Source: Stereum hirsutum FP-91666 SS1 (Eukaryota > Basidiomycota > Agaricomycetes > Russulales > Stereaceae). Taken from it: a stretch of 64,000 bases of DNA. The DNA lies in NCBI RefSeq assembly GCF_000264905.1, contig NW_006763131.1, forward strand, positions 3,242,708 through 3,306,707, written 5' to 3'. Within the stretch, counting starts at the first letter, position 1; every line of letters starts with the position of its first letter. Position numbers and translations under genes: made by a program. Below, in pieces: positions 1 to 11,203 of the stretch. The notes beneath the pieces were generated by a model. The model searched no databases. It was given only the letters and a program-made list of their open reading frames with translations, and was not told the origin of the DNA.

Positions 1-155
1 ACTGTGGCATCTTCACCTGCCAGTTCCTCGAGTATTTGTCCAGGGGCAAGGAGATCCCATTCAATTTCACGCAGAAGGACATGCCTTACATCCGGAAACG
101 TATGATTTGGGAGATCGGGAACGCGAAGTTTATGCCGCACGACGAGGACCCATAG
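1..155 (+). CDS. Ulp1/SENP-type SUMO protease, C-terminal fragment
   Basis: The window opens inside this gene. In the frame starting at base 3 the peptide begins CGIFTCQFLEYLSRG and continues through DMPYIRKRMIWEI to a TAG at 153-155. This matches the end of the C48 (Ulp1/SENP) cysteine protease domain, which removes SUMO from proteins. The first visible Cys (bases 3-5) sits where the catalytic cysteine of the DCG(I/V)FTC motif is expected, and the two bases before it fit the end of a GAC Asp codon. Only about 50 residues are present; the catalytic His and Asp would lie upstream of the window. Family assignment rests on this one motif and the downstream tryptophan block. Confidence 0.8.
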   Translation, partial: CGIFTCQFLEYLSRGKEIPFNFTQKDMPYIRKRMIWEIGNAKFMPHDEDP

Positions 156-971
156 TCCTGAGTCGCGGCTTGAAGCTTCCGAGCCTCCCCCAACCGAACC
201 GTGACACCTCTCTATCCTCCCTCTTGTTCATAGTACTCTCCGGTTTCTTGTCCGTATCTCAGTGACATCTGTGTGGACCTTGTTGTCGTGTACGCTTCGT
301 TCATCCGCATCCGGTTTTCGTTTCCATCTCACTTTCTCGCGTGCAATGCCACACGGTCTGTGTGTGGTTTCGTTCACCGCCCTGTAAACTTCATCATTAT
401 TCAATCGTCGTTTATTAGCTTTCCTCGTTAGTCGTTAGTTATTTCCTCCCCGTCATCGAGCGCTGTTCGTCTTTCCTCTTGCGTTTGAATGTACTTTTTC
501 TATCGAGTCTCCCAGTGTTTGCTGTCTTTCTCTCTCGGTTTGTTTATTCGTTCGGCACTGTCCGTGTCTCAGTCTTGACGTTGGTCTCTTCTCGTCTCTC
601 ACATCTCTACCGCTGTAGCCGAAGCGTTATCCGAACGCACGAATCGATGGTTTCGCGGTCATATTGACCGCCGCTTCGTGCTCCCTGTTTATTGTGTGAT
701 GGTCCAGAGGTCACCTTGTTCAAGTGCAGGAAGGAAGAAAATGCGACAATCCGGTCCAATGTGCAAGATAAGGACGAGAGAGGAGAGAATACATGGGATG
801 ATATGGGATGCGGTGTACGGTAGAGAGGAGTGGAGAGCGGTTGGCGTCGGGTTTCTGTAGTCGACCGAGTCGCTTTGGTGATGTGGCGATGGTGGGCGCA
901 GAGTAAGATATGATAGATAGGCTATGGGAGTTGACGAAAAACGAGATGATGAGGAGCGGAGTACAGAGCGA
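156..971. other. Convergent 3' region between the SUMO protease and BET1 genes
   Basis: No gene is supported. Bases about 160-660 are rich in C and T on the + strand, as expected for the 3' UTR of the protease gene. Short open frames here are not protein-like. The right part should carry the 3' end of the BET1 transcript from the minus strand. Confidence 0.5.
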
Positions 972-1664
972 TCATCGTCGAAACCACCAGACGATGAGGA
1001 AGAACCAGAAAACCATGACGAGGAAGACGATGTACCAGAGCCAGCGACAGCCTTGACGGGCGGCCATGTTGTTCATGCGGCGAAAGGTGCCGGACAGAAT
1101 GCCGGAGGTTTCGGCGAAGGCATCGTTCTGGATGACCCGGTACATGAGCGAGATGAATTGGAGGAGGGAATAGGAGGGGAGGTGTGATGTGTATGGAGGC
1201 GTACCATTTGGCTGAGTTGTACTGTCGACTCGCGCACTTCGTTACCGATTCCAATGGTGATCTATACCCAAGCAGTCAAAGGTCACCGAATCATAAAGTA
1301 ACTTGGGTCAGCATCATTGTTTCACACCACCAGCTAGTCGGACAAGTGGGAACAACAGACAGAACTCACTCACATCCTTCAAAAGTTTCACCTTCGCACT
1401 CAAGCCCTCCAACGCCTCATCATTCTGACCCTCTAGGTCATCCGCATAGCGATGTCCCATGCCTGCATTGGATGTATCGTTGAAAGGTGACGAGCGCCCG
1501 GAGTGTGGAGGCGTGAATCCGTATGGACTCGATGATTCTGGGAGACCTAGTGAGGAGCGGTCGCGGACGGAGGTTCTGTACCTATAAATTACCAGATTTG
1601 GAGAAGTATGGAACTGGTAAGTGAGTGTATTATGGATCATGCTCTTGACTTACCTTTGGGACAT
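972..1664 (-). CDS. bet1: BET1-like v-SNARE (ER-Golgi transport)
   Basis: This is a tail-anchored Qc-SNARE of Bet1 type, which drives fusion of ER-derived vesicles with the Golgi. Four exons join in frame: 1654-1664, 1374-1581, 1205-1261 and 972-1127, giving 143 residues. The first coding exon is only 11 nt. The protein has a polar, Ser/Pro-rich N-terminus, then the SNARE helix (ADDLEGQNDEALEGLSAKVK, then TVQLSQMNDAFAETSGIL), a basic linker (FRRMNNMAARQG) and a C-terminal membrane anchor (WLWYIVFLVMVFWFFLIVWW) ending FRR. All introns are GT-AG. The gene converges with the SUMO protease gene. The close relative Sft1 is the main alternative name; the long N-terminal region favours Bet1. Confidence 0.88.
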
Positions 1665-1999
1665 GATGGGGTCATCAGCAAGCAGCGTTCATAGGTCCCT
1701 CGCCACCCAAGAGGAACGCTTTGAGGAGAAGACGTGGCGTAGCCAACACGTGCCACGGCGCCAAAACCGCCGATCGTTCAACAAGGGCGTCGGCATTTGG
1801 GCTTCTTCAGGCTTCTTCCCGCTACTGCCTTGTTTTCCAAGCCCAATTCTGCAAGGAAATTGTAGTCGCCGACGTCTTATCTAGACCATAAGCTGACCTC
1901 ACTCGGCCCGCAGGAACCAATGGTGAACCTTGTGTTGCGCAATTGCCGGAATATTTCAACACCGTGTTTACCGTTGGGAAGAAAAGTCGGTTTATGATA

Positions 2000-2505
2000 G
2001 GACCCCCGAAAACTGGCTGAGAAGCCATTCGGAAAAACGGGGAAATTTTGGGTTTTGGACCCCTCAGGCCATTTGGTTTTCCGGGGAAAATGGGCCAGAT
2101 TGGGCCAACAGGCCGTTACGGAAAACCGGGGTAAAATGAGTCTAGAGACCGGAGGCCTCTTCGTTTTCCGGGTAAAATTGGTCGTTCCTTGGCTGTTCGG
2201 TGTGGCCCCCACATCAGCCCGTTTGCTCATCGTCATTCTGGCCATGGAAAGTGAGTTCTTCACTTCGCAAACATGATTTTTGACCTCCCAGAGCACGATA
2301 CCGACGCCTGGGAGGAAAATTATTATATCCGGAATTGTTTGGCATTTTTTTCGGCTCTGAGGCCATTCCGGAAATTCGGGGGATTTTGGCAGAAATCGCT
2401 GAGGCCGTTTCGTTTTCCGGGGAAAACTGGCAAAATGCTGTCCGGGGAATTTTTGGGATTTCTCAGAATGTTCCGAATGGCCTCTCAGCCAATTTTCGGG
2501 GGTCC
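2000..2505. repeat. Fold-back (MITE-like) inverted-repeat element
   Basis: Bases 2000-2034 and 2471-2505 are near-perfect inverted repeats: GGACCCCCGAAAA(C/T)TGGCTGAGA(A/G)GCCATTCGGAA when one is read on the opposite strand. Inside them, weaker complementarity continues on motifs such as TTTTCCGGGGAAAA and GAGGCC. The whole block of about 506 bp can fold back on itself and reads open on both strands, but the translations are repetitive and resemble no known protein. It lies in the intergenic space 1665-2818 between the divergent BET1 and P450 genes. I see no clear target-site duplication and no transposase. A non-autonomous MITE or fold-back element is the best reading. Confidence 0.6.
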
Positions 2506-2818
2506 TTTTATGATGCGGAGGAATACCTCCCGCGGGCTTCTGAATTATGATGGTCGTCGTATGATACTTCACGTGTATCTTATGCATGGGTATATTGCCT
2601 CTCCTGGGTACGGTTATCTCGGCGCTGTGCTGGTTTTAGGTCCACTACATAAGTGCTGAACATGGTTGGATACGAGAGCTCACACTCCTAGACCCGGATA
2701 TCCTCCGGCCTTCTCCTCCTACCTCAAATTTTACTGGACGCATACTTTGGCTCTTGCTTTCGGCTCTGCGTCGTTATCTCAGAGAACCGCCTATATATTT
2801 TACACTTGAGACAGAACG

Positions 2819-5085
2819 ATGATAGACATCCCAGAACTTGGGGATATTCCAGGATCGACCTATGCGGTCATTGGTATCTCTGCACTTGCATTGCTCGCCT
2901 ATCGACGACGTGCCAATAGCGGATCGGTATGCCCAACTCTCTGGCATTATATGGTGGATTTTATTCTGATGAAACCCCTTGGCTTGTACAGCTAAACCAG
3001 ATACCGACCGTAGGCTACTCGTGGCCCATCCTGTCGTACTGGAGTGCCATCCGCTTTCTGTTCGATGGAAAGGCCATGCTGGAAGAGGGATACTCCAAGG
3101 TAGTGTTCGTTCCAATTTTGAGCCTCGGATCTCCAGAAACGAGAACTCGACCTGACGCGTCTTTGACAGTACAAGGGTGGCCTGTTCAAGATACCTATGA
3201 CGGATAACTGGACTATCGTCCTCACCAGTCCGCAGCTTATCGACGAAGCACGCCAAGCACCAGACGAGCAACTATCGTTCATGGCAGCTGCTGACTTGGT
3301 GAGTAATTCATAGCCCGTTTTTATTCGCCACTGTCCTGCAGAGTGGCTTGGTGTAGCCTGTACCTCATCCTTCATCCTACAGAGCATACAAAACGAGTAT
3401 ACTATAGGAGAAAGCAATATGTCCAATCCGTATCATATCAATATCATCAAGTCACAGCTAAGAAGGAATTTGGGGGATATGTTTGGGGATCTTCGGGATG
3501 AAATTGCTCATTCGTTTGAGGACACCATACCCACGAATGGCCACGGTGCTTAGTCAGTCCATGTTTCTGCTCAGTTCAATTGCTGAGGGATCTGTTTCAG
3601 AATGGGTGAAAGTCCCCGTTTACGAGGCCATCCTGGATATTGTTTGCCGTTCTAGCAACCGTACCTTCGTCGGATTGCCGTTATGTGAGCGGCCAGCTCA
3701 CTTATACTTCTTCGTCTATATCCACACAAAGAGGACTAACGATGGGTTCCTGGTAGGCCGCGATCCCGACTATATGGAGTTGAACATCAACTTCACCATG
3801 GACGTCGTGAAAGCTGGATTTATGATCAACCGTTTCCCCAACTTTCTCAAACCGTACGTTCGCCCATGCTCAACGCCTTGTTCTTCACCCTGCTGATACT
3901 ACCAATGCCATTCAATGTTTACTCCATCAGGATTGCAGGTCGCATGTTCAGCAAATTGCCATCGCATCTCGAGCGTGCAGGGAAGCACCTAAGACCCCTC
4001 ATCGAAGAACGGCGGAAGATGGTGGAAGAGCTTGGGGATGACTGGACCGACAAACCGGTCTGTCGTTCAACCCTCCAACTTGATCCGCCTTGCGCACAGC
4101 GGACTGACATGTAACCTCCTTACGCAGAGCGATTTCCTGATGTGGCTGATGGAAGCTGCTCAGGGCGAAGAGCGCACCGTGCCCAACTTGGCAAGGAGGA
4201 TTCTGTCGACGAACTTCGCGGCGATTCATACATCCTCCATCGTGAGTGATTTTAGCCATTGACAATCTTCGAATCAGGCGTGGTTCATACCTTGATCTTG
4301 TTGTGGGCAGAGCTTCACACATGCTTTATACCGCCTCGCCGACAATCCCCAATGTGTTCCGGAAATGCGGGAAGAGATCGACGCTGTTGTCGCGACGGAT
4401 GGATGGACGAAGATAGCGATGGGGAAGATGAACAAGCTCGACAGTTTCTTGCGTGAATGTCAGCGTATGGACGGTATCGGGCTTCGTGCGTTCCTCCTCT
4501 CCTTCTGATTTCACCGCGACGATCACTCATAACCTCACTTATCACCCCGCCCTCTTCTTCACTTTTTCATCTTGTGGAATCTGGAATGCAGTCGTAATGG
4601 GCCGCTATGTCTTCAAACCCTTCACGTTCTCGAACGGCATCACCATCCCTAAAGGCTCTGTCATAGAATGTGCCTCCGGCGCGATACACTATGATGACGA
4701 GTATCACGCCGACGCGGGGGTGTTCGATCCGTTCCGGTGGTCAAAGATGAGGGAGAATGAAGGGGAGAAGACGAAGCATCAGATGGTGTCTACAGAGTTT
4801 GAGTATTTGCCGTTTGGGCATGGTCGACACGCGTGGTACGTTCATGCAAATATGCCATGCAGTTCACGGAGGGTCGTACGCTGACAAGATCGTCATTAAC
4901 CCCTGACCAGCCCGGGACGATTCTTCGCGGCAAACGAGTTGAAGGCGATGTTGGCGCATGTATTGATGGAATATGATGTGAAGCTGGAGGGAGCCTTTCC
5001 CAAGAGCATGAATGTGGGGTCATCCGTCATTCCTGCGAAGGCGAATGTCTTGTTCAGGAAGAGGCAGAGCCCAAACTGCCAGTAA
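2819..5085 (+). CDS. Cytochrome P450 monooxygenase (CYP512 / ent-kaurene oxidase-like)
   Basis: A microsomal heme-thiolate monooxygenase. Eleven exons (2819-2926, 2992-3099, 3170-3298, 3383-3545, 3601-3684, 3757-3853, 3931-4057, 4128-4241, 4311-4485, 4592-4835, 4911-5085) join in frame to 507 residues, normal for the family. Residues about 12-28 form an N-terminal membrane anchor followed by Arg-rich YRRR and the proline-containing IPTVG. The I-helix segment is NFAAIHTSS, the ExxR pair is ECQR (about 360-363), PFRW follows, and the heme loop FGHGRHACPG places the Cys ligand at about residue 450. The heme Cys codon is split by an intron. It appears intact. Overall resemblance is to large basidiomycete families such as CYP512 and CYP5150; substrate unknown. 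No terpene cyclase, PKS or NRPS gene lies nearby. Confidence 0.9.
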
Positions 5086-5901
5086 CGGATTTAGCTTCAC
5101 CGACATTCTGCGTAGTGGAAAAGGCTTTATGTGGTCACTGCTTGGACTTTCGTAGCCTGGTTTATTTATGGGGTGTAATGGACGTTTACATGAAGGTACG
5201 AGTTTGTAACAACAGCGCACGGCCTACTATGCAATACCCTCGGCGCCACAATTCATCTACACGGAAGAGATGACGACGTACCACCCACGGATCGCGTGTC
5301 CTCAGATATCAGCGCCTGTGGTCTTGCGATTTTTTGCACCCAAGTCCGAGAACATGGACTACGGGAAGGATGACCGCTGTCCGATATGCGAGTTTTTAGC
5401 TGAAACTGTTTAAATTTGTGGCCTCGGCTAACTGCTGAGACGTATTGAGAGCACGAAAGTGGAGGTTGATGTTCAAAAAAAGGAAAGAAAAAATTGGCAA
5501 CAGAGCTCAATGAGTAAAAAAGAGCAGAAGCAGTAAGCACAGAGCAAGTACGAGAGTGAGTATGAGGGAGTTGAGCCGGAAGACAGATGAGGACTTGCGC
5601 CGAACACGGCGGAGGAGCCGGCGGTGGCTGGGCAAGGGAGAGACCCTCCTGAGTCCGAACAAGTGTGACTGTCCTTGAGCTCTTCCTCCCTCTTATCGTC
5701 CATCGCCTATATAAACACGCAAGCAGCACCCGTCCCTCTTGCTCTCCTCCGCTCGCCCATCGCACCCTTTGTGCCCGTACGCCGCGTGCAAGAAGACGTA
5801 CTCGAACGAACCTCACTACTTAAGCATCAGATATCCGCAGTGACTCTCTTCCCTCTGCCTCTACCCCGTCTTTCATCTCTCACCAGAACTAGCAATCCAC
5901 T
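5086..5901 (+). other. P450 3' region and Yippee gene promoter/leader
   Basis: No protein-coding gene is supported. A TATA box lies at 5708. From there to the Yippee ATG the + strand is strongly C/T-rich, typical of the 5' leaders in this window. Confidence 0.5.
5708..5715 (+). promoter_or_regulatory. TATA box of the Yippee gene
   Basis: TATATAAA, 187 bp upstream of the Yippee start codon and followed by a pyrimidine-rich leader. The distance allows a 5' UTR of about 150 nt. Confidence 0.5.
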
Positions 5902-6454
5902 ATGGGAATGAGCTATCGTCGTTACCTCGCTGGCGCTCGCGTCTTTGGCTGCTCCAAATGTCGTACCCATCTTGCCACTATCCACTCCCTCACATCCAGG
6001 GTACGTCACGTCTCTTCGTAACAGCCACCCCCTCCTCTAACTGAGCATACTATGAACCCAACAGGCTTTCAACGGACAGCACGGACGTGCATACCTCTTC
6101 GAAGAAGTGTAAGCTCACGAGCGAGACCGTACCCTCGCGCACATTAATTGACTCACCGGATTTCCCACCCGAATGTCGTGCAACCTCTTGTAGTGTAAAC
6201 GTGATCCATGGAGAACCAAGCGACCGCCAAATGACCACAGGGAATCACACCGTGCGAGACATCTACTGCTGCAAATGCGGCACTACGCTGGGATGGAAAT
6301 ACGTGCGTTGGTTCACTTCCGGGCCATGACATCAGTTGGTACTGACATGGTCCCCGTTTTCCCACGACTATAGGACAAGGCCTACGAGGAAAGCCAGAAG
6401 TACAAGGAGGGCAAATTTATCCTCGAACGGAACCTCCTGATGGACGTCCAGTAG
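5902..6454 (+). CDS. Yippee-like zinc-binding protein
   Basis: A member of the small, highly conserved Yippee/Moh1 family, zinc-binding proteins with the same fold as the cereblon ligand-binding domain; the precise role in fungi is unclear. Exons 5902-6000, 6065-6108, 6194-6302 and 6374-6454 join to 110 residues, the usual length. The two zinc half-sites are visible: [10 protein letters not shown] near residues 16-25 and [13 protein letters not shown] near 76-88. The signature blocks [28 protein letters not shown] and [10 protein letters not shown] are all intact. The chosen ATG gives the typical start MGMSYRRYL. The second intron starts GT|GTAAGC; using the first GT would break the frame. 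Confidence 0.93.
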
Positions 6455-8637
6455 TCCTCCGCGTCTGACCTTCTCAGCACTCACCGCGGCCACGTTCATA
6501 TCACTCACCGGTCTCAGTCTCAGGCATCTCACCAGGCGTCAACGCACTCAGGAAACACCCCGCACGCGTATCTATTACCATGGCACAGCCCGTCCTCTCG
6601 ACCCCACCAGCATACTATCGCAAGGTGACGGTCTGTATAACGCCTGCTCTACAGCGGCCCCTTATTCGCGCTGGCGCTCGTGTTCCGCCCCACGCAACTC
6701 TTGCTATCCATCGATATCCGCTATCCGAGTCCTTCCCACTCGGTGGTACTCCTCCCTAATCTCGCACATCTGTTCGTCTTGTCGCGCGTCACATGGAGAC
6801 CTCTCAAGATAAACGCTTCGTTGAACCCGGACTTTTCGTTTCTTGTCCCCGTCGGTTGCCGTATTCGTCCCACGAGCAGTTCAAGAAGAAATTATACTCG
6901 AGCGATCCGACTTCCGTATGGTACATTCGAGCGGCATGTCTCATGTCTCCCGCGCTCATGCTTCGGTAACACCTCAATGTATTGTTCCTCATACCTTGTA
7001 TACATTCTTCCACCATCTCCGTTACTTCCATCCCTCCTTCGCCGTGCCCCCGTGTCCTCGTCGCGTTTTGCCACTTGTATCATGTTTTTCATTTCTCCGT
7101 AGGGTCCCCATGTGCATTCGATCCAGAGTCGTTCGCCTGTTAATACATACATCGGATCCCCATGTCACCCTTGCTCGGCCCGCTCGCTACTCACGCGGTC
7201 GCTCGACAACCCCTTCCTGATTCCTCCCTTCGTACCCCTATTTCTGCTTCGCACCATCTCTTTGCATTTTCGTCCTTTATTATCGATACCTCAGCCTTTT
7301 CCTTTTCCCTCTAATACTTATCTTTATATTCATTGTCTTTACTTGCCACTCAATCTCATTGCACCTTGCATCAGCCTCCGACTTTCACTTTCACCCCTCC
7401 TCGGTTTCTGGGTTTCATCTAAACCTCCTCTCTTGCTCGCTCCCGCTGACTTTCTTCGCACTCCTTCTTGCTGCCATTATTCTTCTCAATTTTTATCCCA
7501 AATCTTTCTGAATATCGTTTATCATTGACACTCCCCACAACCGTCGTACGGTGCTGCCCATCACCGCCGTACGTACTATACGCACTCGCATATATACACA
7601 TAGGGATCATGGTCGTCATCATCGTGGTGTTGGGACTTTGACAATAAAATAACAATTGTCGTTTAGAGCTGTTCCACTGGCAGGACTTCTTGTGGCCGAG
7701 CAGAAATACCGTCACTCGGTTCAATGTGGACCCAGGACCAGTCTGAATGACATAGATTTACTTGACATGGCGCAGAAGACCTACTCGTCCTCCAAAGCTG
7801 GTTTTGACAATTATAATTGGTGTGTAAATTGGGCCACACTGCGGATGTACGCCATTTCAACAGGTCTCCGTCGGAAGCCATGTGATCAGACTGACCAGTC
7901 CAAAGCACACCATTTGCTTGGCGCCCTAGGCTCTGACCAACCGTTATCACCTGACGTGAAGATGATCGTTCACTGTTATAACAGTGCCCACTGGCACCCA
8001 CATTGCCTCTGCTCTTTTTTCGGGACGGAAAGACATCCACTCTATATCCAGCACCAATACGCATGCCTGCCGAACTCGAGTGGGTTTCGTACGCGCGTAC
8101 GAACGGCACGCCCTCGAACCAGTCAGCTCGCCGGTTATTTTCCAATCGGCCGACACATTTGGTCGAACATTGACCGGCTGTGACATGCTTTTGCTCGGGC
8201 TCGAGTGTCGACACCCACTCGTTCTGGTCCTGACTCGACCGACGTATCCACTTGATGCCTCTGATGGGATAAGGATTTTACCAGTCTGGTATGCCGCTTT
8301 CAGTGCGCACTCTATGTCCTCTCGCGCAGAAGCACATTTATGAATGATTGATCGACAATTTCAATAGCCCCTATCGTGCCACCGCCACTAAGCAATTGAA
8401 TCATCTACACACGATTCGCAGTTCCACTTCTTCCCCGCCAGATATGAGGCCACGTCACCTCGAAAGACTCCGTTCTCTGTATCCACGCCGTCACAGATAA
8501 TACTTACTTAGGAAGACATCGTCTTACCTTCGAGTGGATATAAAAGCAAGAGCCTCTCTTCATTACACTGTATTGAATTCGCCTCGACCATCACTCCACA
8601 AACCTCATCAACCAAAACAAGTACCACTGTCAACGTC
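6455..8637. other. Gene-free region downstream of Yippee; pyrimidine-rich + strand
   Basis: About 2.2 kb without a supported gene. Bases 6460-7550 are markedly C/T-rich on the + strand and may be a long 3' UTR of the Yippee transcript. Open frames in this part are short and Ser/Pro/Leu-rich, as expected from skewed DNA. Bases 7550-8500 are compositionally ordinary and I recognise nothing in them. The end holds the SDR promoter. Confidence 0.4.
8539..8545 (+). promoter_or_regulatory. TATA box of the SDR gene
   Basis: TATAAAA 93 bp upstream of the SDR start codon. Confidence 0.55.
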
Positions 8638-9743
8638 ATGTCTACCACCCTGCCCCTCTCTGGAAAAGTCGCTCTCATCACCGGCTCCTCTCGTTCCATC
8701 GGTGCTGCTATCGCACAAAAGCTCGCCTCGGACGGGGCCAACGTCGTCGTGAACTACGTCTCGAACGCGTCCGCCGCGGATCAGGTCGTCCAATCGATCG
8801 AGAGCCAAAATGGGAAGGGGAAAGCTATTGCGGTGAAGGCGGATGCGGGGACGATTGAGGGTGGGAAGGTATTGTTGGATGAGACGTTGAAGGCTTGGGG
8901 GAAGGTGGACATCTTGGTTTTGAATGCTGGTGCGTATATCTCTGACAGCAAAGTGGGTGAAGTTGGCAATATTGACTGATTCTGACTCTTATTTGTTGGA
9001 ATGTGTTGTGGCGGGCCTTGTGTTGGATGCATATAGGTCTCATGGGAAACAAGACGCTAAACGACATAGACGAGGAGTTCTTCGACTCCCACGTCAATGC
9101 GAACTTCAAAGGCCCGTTCTTCCTCACCAAGCTCGTTTCGCCACACTTGAAAGAAGGTATGTCCACAGTCTCGAGGCCAGTCCCACTTCAACCGTCAGCC
9201 TCCGGTCGCTGATATTTGGCGGTTTGTTCGCAGGAGGTCGTATCATCTTCTTCTCATCCACCCTGACTGCGTTCTCGCTCGCTCCGCCCACCTCGCTCTT
9301 ATATGTCGCCACCAAAGCCTCAGTCGAGCAGCTCGCCCGTGTACTTGCAAAGGAGCTCGGACCTAAGGGCATCACCGTCAACACCATCTCTCCGTGCGTC
9401 TCTTCAGCACCTGCTTCGTCTTTTATACGCCCTCCTCAGACACTAACCTCGGTCTTCTCGATGGGGATTCACAGTGGCCCGATCGACACCGAACTGTTTA
9501 GGAACGGCAAATCGGAGCAGATGATCAAGTTCTTCGAGGGCCTACACCCACAGAAACGGTTGGGCCAGCCGGACGAGGTCGCGCCTCTGGTAGCGTTCCT
9601 TGCGGGTCCGGGCGCAACGTGGATAAATGGTCAGAATATCAAGGTCAATGGGGTATGTGTTAATCAGCGTCTTCAACGAAAGGATATGTGGCTAGTGCTG
9701 ATACCGATACGTGCTTGGCGTTGCATAGGGATATCATGTCTGA
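8638..9743 (+). CDS. Short-chain dehydrogenase/reductase (classical SDR)
   Basis: An NAD(P)-dependent oxidoreductase with a Rossmann fold. Exons 8638-8929, 9037-9156, 9234-9393, 9475-9652 and 9729-9743 join to 254 residues, typical of classical SDRs. The cofactor-binding motif is TGSSRSIG (about 16-23), followed by the structural NAG motif (split by intron 1), the catalytic Ser in IIFFSST, and YVATK with catalytic Tyr and Lys. The PG(P/I)DTEL segment and the C-terminal GQNIKVNGGY are typical of 3-oxoacyl-ACP reductase/versicolorin reductase-like fungal SDRs. The last coding exon is only 15 nt and ends GYHV. An Arg in the glycine-rich loop suggests NADPH. No pathway partner lies next to it. 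Confidence 0.9.
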
Positions 9744-10844
9744 GCGCGAGCCCTACTAGAGGGGTTATAGATATAGAATTTGTGATGGGATTGACTGATG
9801 TCCCCCCATGACCATACACCGGTACCGCCCAAATGGATGCCTTGCATATTCTAGAGCCCAGCAGAACTAAAGACCCATATGCTGTCAAAGCACGGTCGCG
9901 TTATTAGCAGGATTGAATACAGGCAAGTTCAGCGGAAGGCCGTTGGGTGCCACGTCCTCTCGGTTCTTCCATACAGTATCTTTTTCAGGATAGACATCCT
10001 CCATCTGCGGTACCCCAACGAAAGTATGTGAACCGTGTTTGAGTCCAGAGTTAGGAGGTGACGAAACTGAGATAAACGTGCTGATGAGATTGGCACACCT
10101 TGAAGGGTATACGGCATGCCTCACACGCTTGCTAGGTCGCCAGGGATTTCCGGACGCCTAATGCCAGCGCGCACGAGTGTCTGTCAGACAATTTCATGCT
10201 ATACATCGACATTCCATCATATCCGAGATCAGTCGTGAGGAATTACATCGCAGGCACAGCGAGCAACAGGACCTGTGGCTTATTAGCAGTGATTAAGGAG
10301 CGATCACAGGCAGTGTGGCCCTCGCGCCAGCCGATTGAAACTTTTGGTTATTCTGCTTACTGGCCACCATCACGTTGACGCTGTGGACTATAGTTGTCGT
10401 TATCTCTGGTGCGCCCAGCAATGCGGGAAAGTGGAGAAGTGGGGTTCGCAGAAAGGCGAATCTCGGCCAAGAACAGGTTTGCAGGCAAAGGAGAAGAAAG
10501 ACACAGCGAAATTAGGACTAGTTGGGGAACCCAATTGTGAAGAACACGTTGCGCTGAATGAAAGGCTATATTACGTAAGTGCCGCGCTGGGCAGAATGAG
10601 GAAGCCGGCGAGCCGAAAATAGACTACCCCAGGCCCGGACCAATTTGGTGAGCAACCCCAACCGATGGACGCGTTTCCGACCGACGAGCGTCCCCGTTGT
10701 TCCCCAACAGCCAGTCATTTATAAATTGCCCTCCGCTCGTTATCGTCCCCAAAACCTGTCCTTTGCCCTCGCCCATACCCCGCACTGACGTCGTCACAAA
10801 CATCATCTCCGTACTTCCATAGAACTCAACCCACCATATTCAAA
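9744..10844. other. Intergenic region with no supported gene
   Basis: About 1.1 kb. A 79-codon minus-strand frame at 9885-10124 ends in a protein-like stretch (APNGLPLNLPVFNPANN), but it has no recognisable family or convincing start. The right end carries the promoter of the next gene. Confidence 0.35.
10720..10726 (+). promoter_or_regulatory. TATA box of the 95-residue protein gene
   Basis: TATAAAT 119 bp upstream of the ATG at 10845, followed by a C-rich leader. Confidence 0.5.
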
Positions 10845-11203
10845 ATGCGTGAGTGCTCATATATCGCGATACTTGTCAACTTACTGATACACCCATCTCC
10901 CGACCCCCACAAACTACAGCGATGACCGTGACTGTACCCGCCTTCAACGCTGCGCACGCTGTACCCATGGTGTCCTCACCGCTCGCGTCGCCGACGTCGC
11001 CCACATCCTCTTTCCACCAGCTGCGACCACAGCCTCGACGCACCCCTTCATTCCCCACCGCACGCCCATTGCGGCCATTCGCGTCCATTAACAACACCGC
11101 CAACTCTTCGAAGAAGAGTGTCAAACTCATTGAACCACCAAAGGGCTTCGGTGGCACCTTTGTCCTTGATCTCACCCAGGCGGAGTTCAGCAGGCAGGAC
11201 TAG
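10845..11203 (+). CDS. Small Ser/Pro-rich protein of unknown function (95 aa)
   Basis: I do not recognise a family. The model has a minimal first coding exon (ATG plus one base, 10845-10848), a GTGAGT...CTACAG intron, and a second exon 10920-11203 ending in TAG, giving 95 residues. Starting at the second-exon ATG would remove only two residues. The N-terminal two thirds is disordered and rich in Ser, Pro, Thr and Arg. The C-terminal third (VKLIEPPKGFGGTFVLDLTQ) looks more ordered and is the part most likely to be conserved. A TATA box upstream, the clean splice sites and a C/T-rich downstream region support a real gene. No signal peptide or membrane segment is seen. Confidence 0.55.

Noticed and set aside
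924..1187. Acidic + strand frame opposite BET1
   Set aside because: It is the antisense of the BET1 last exon, whose membrane anchor and SNARE residues are unmistakable.
1877..2587. Long open frame on the minus strand across the fold-back element
   Set aside because: The translation is repetitive, mirrors the inverted repeat and has no family likeness; the frame is open because of the DNA composition.
2819..9743. P450 plus SDR as a secondary-metabolite cluster
   Set aside because: The genes are 3.5 kb apart with a housekeeping Yippee gene between them, and there is no backbone synthase, transporter or cluster regulator.
9885..10124. 79-codon minus-strand frame with a protein-like C-terminus
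   Set aside because: No recognisable family, no convincing start or upstream exon; it could be a gene remnant but cannot be supported.
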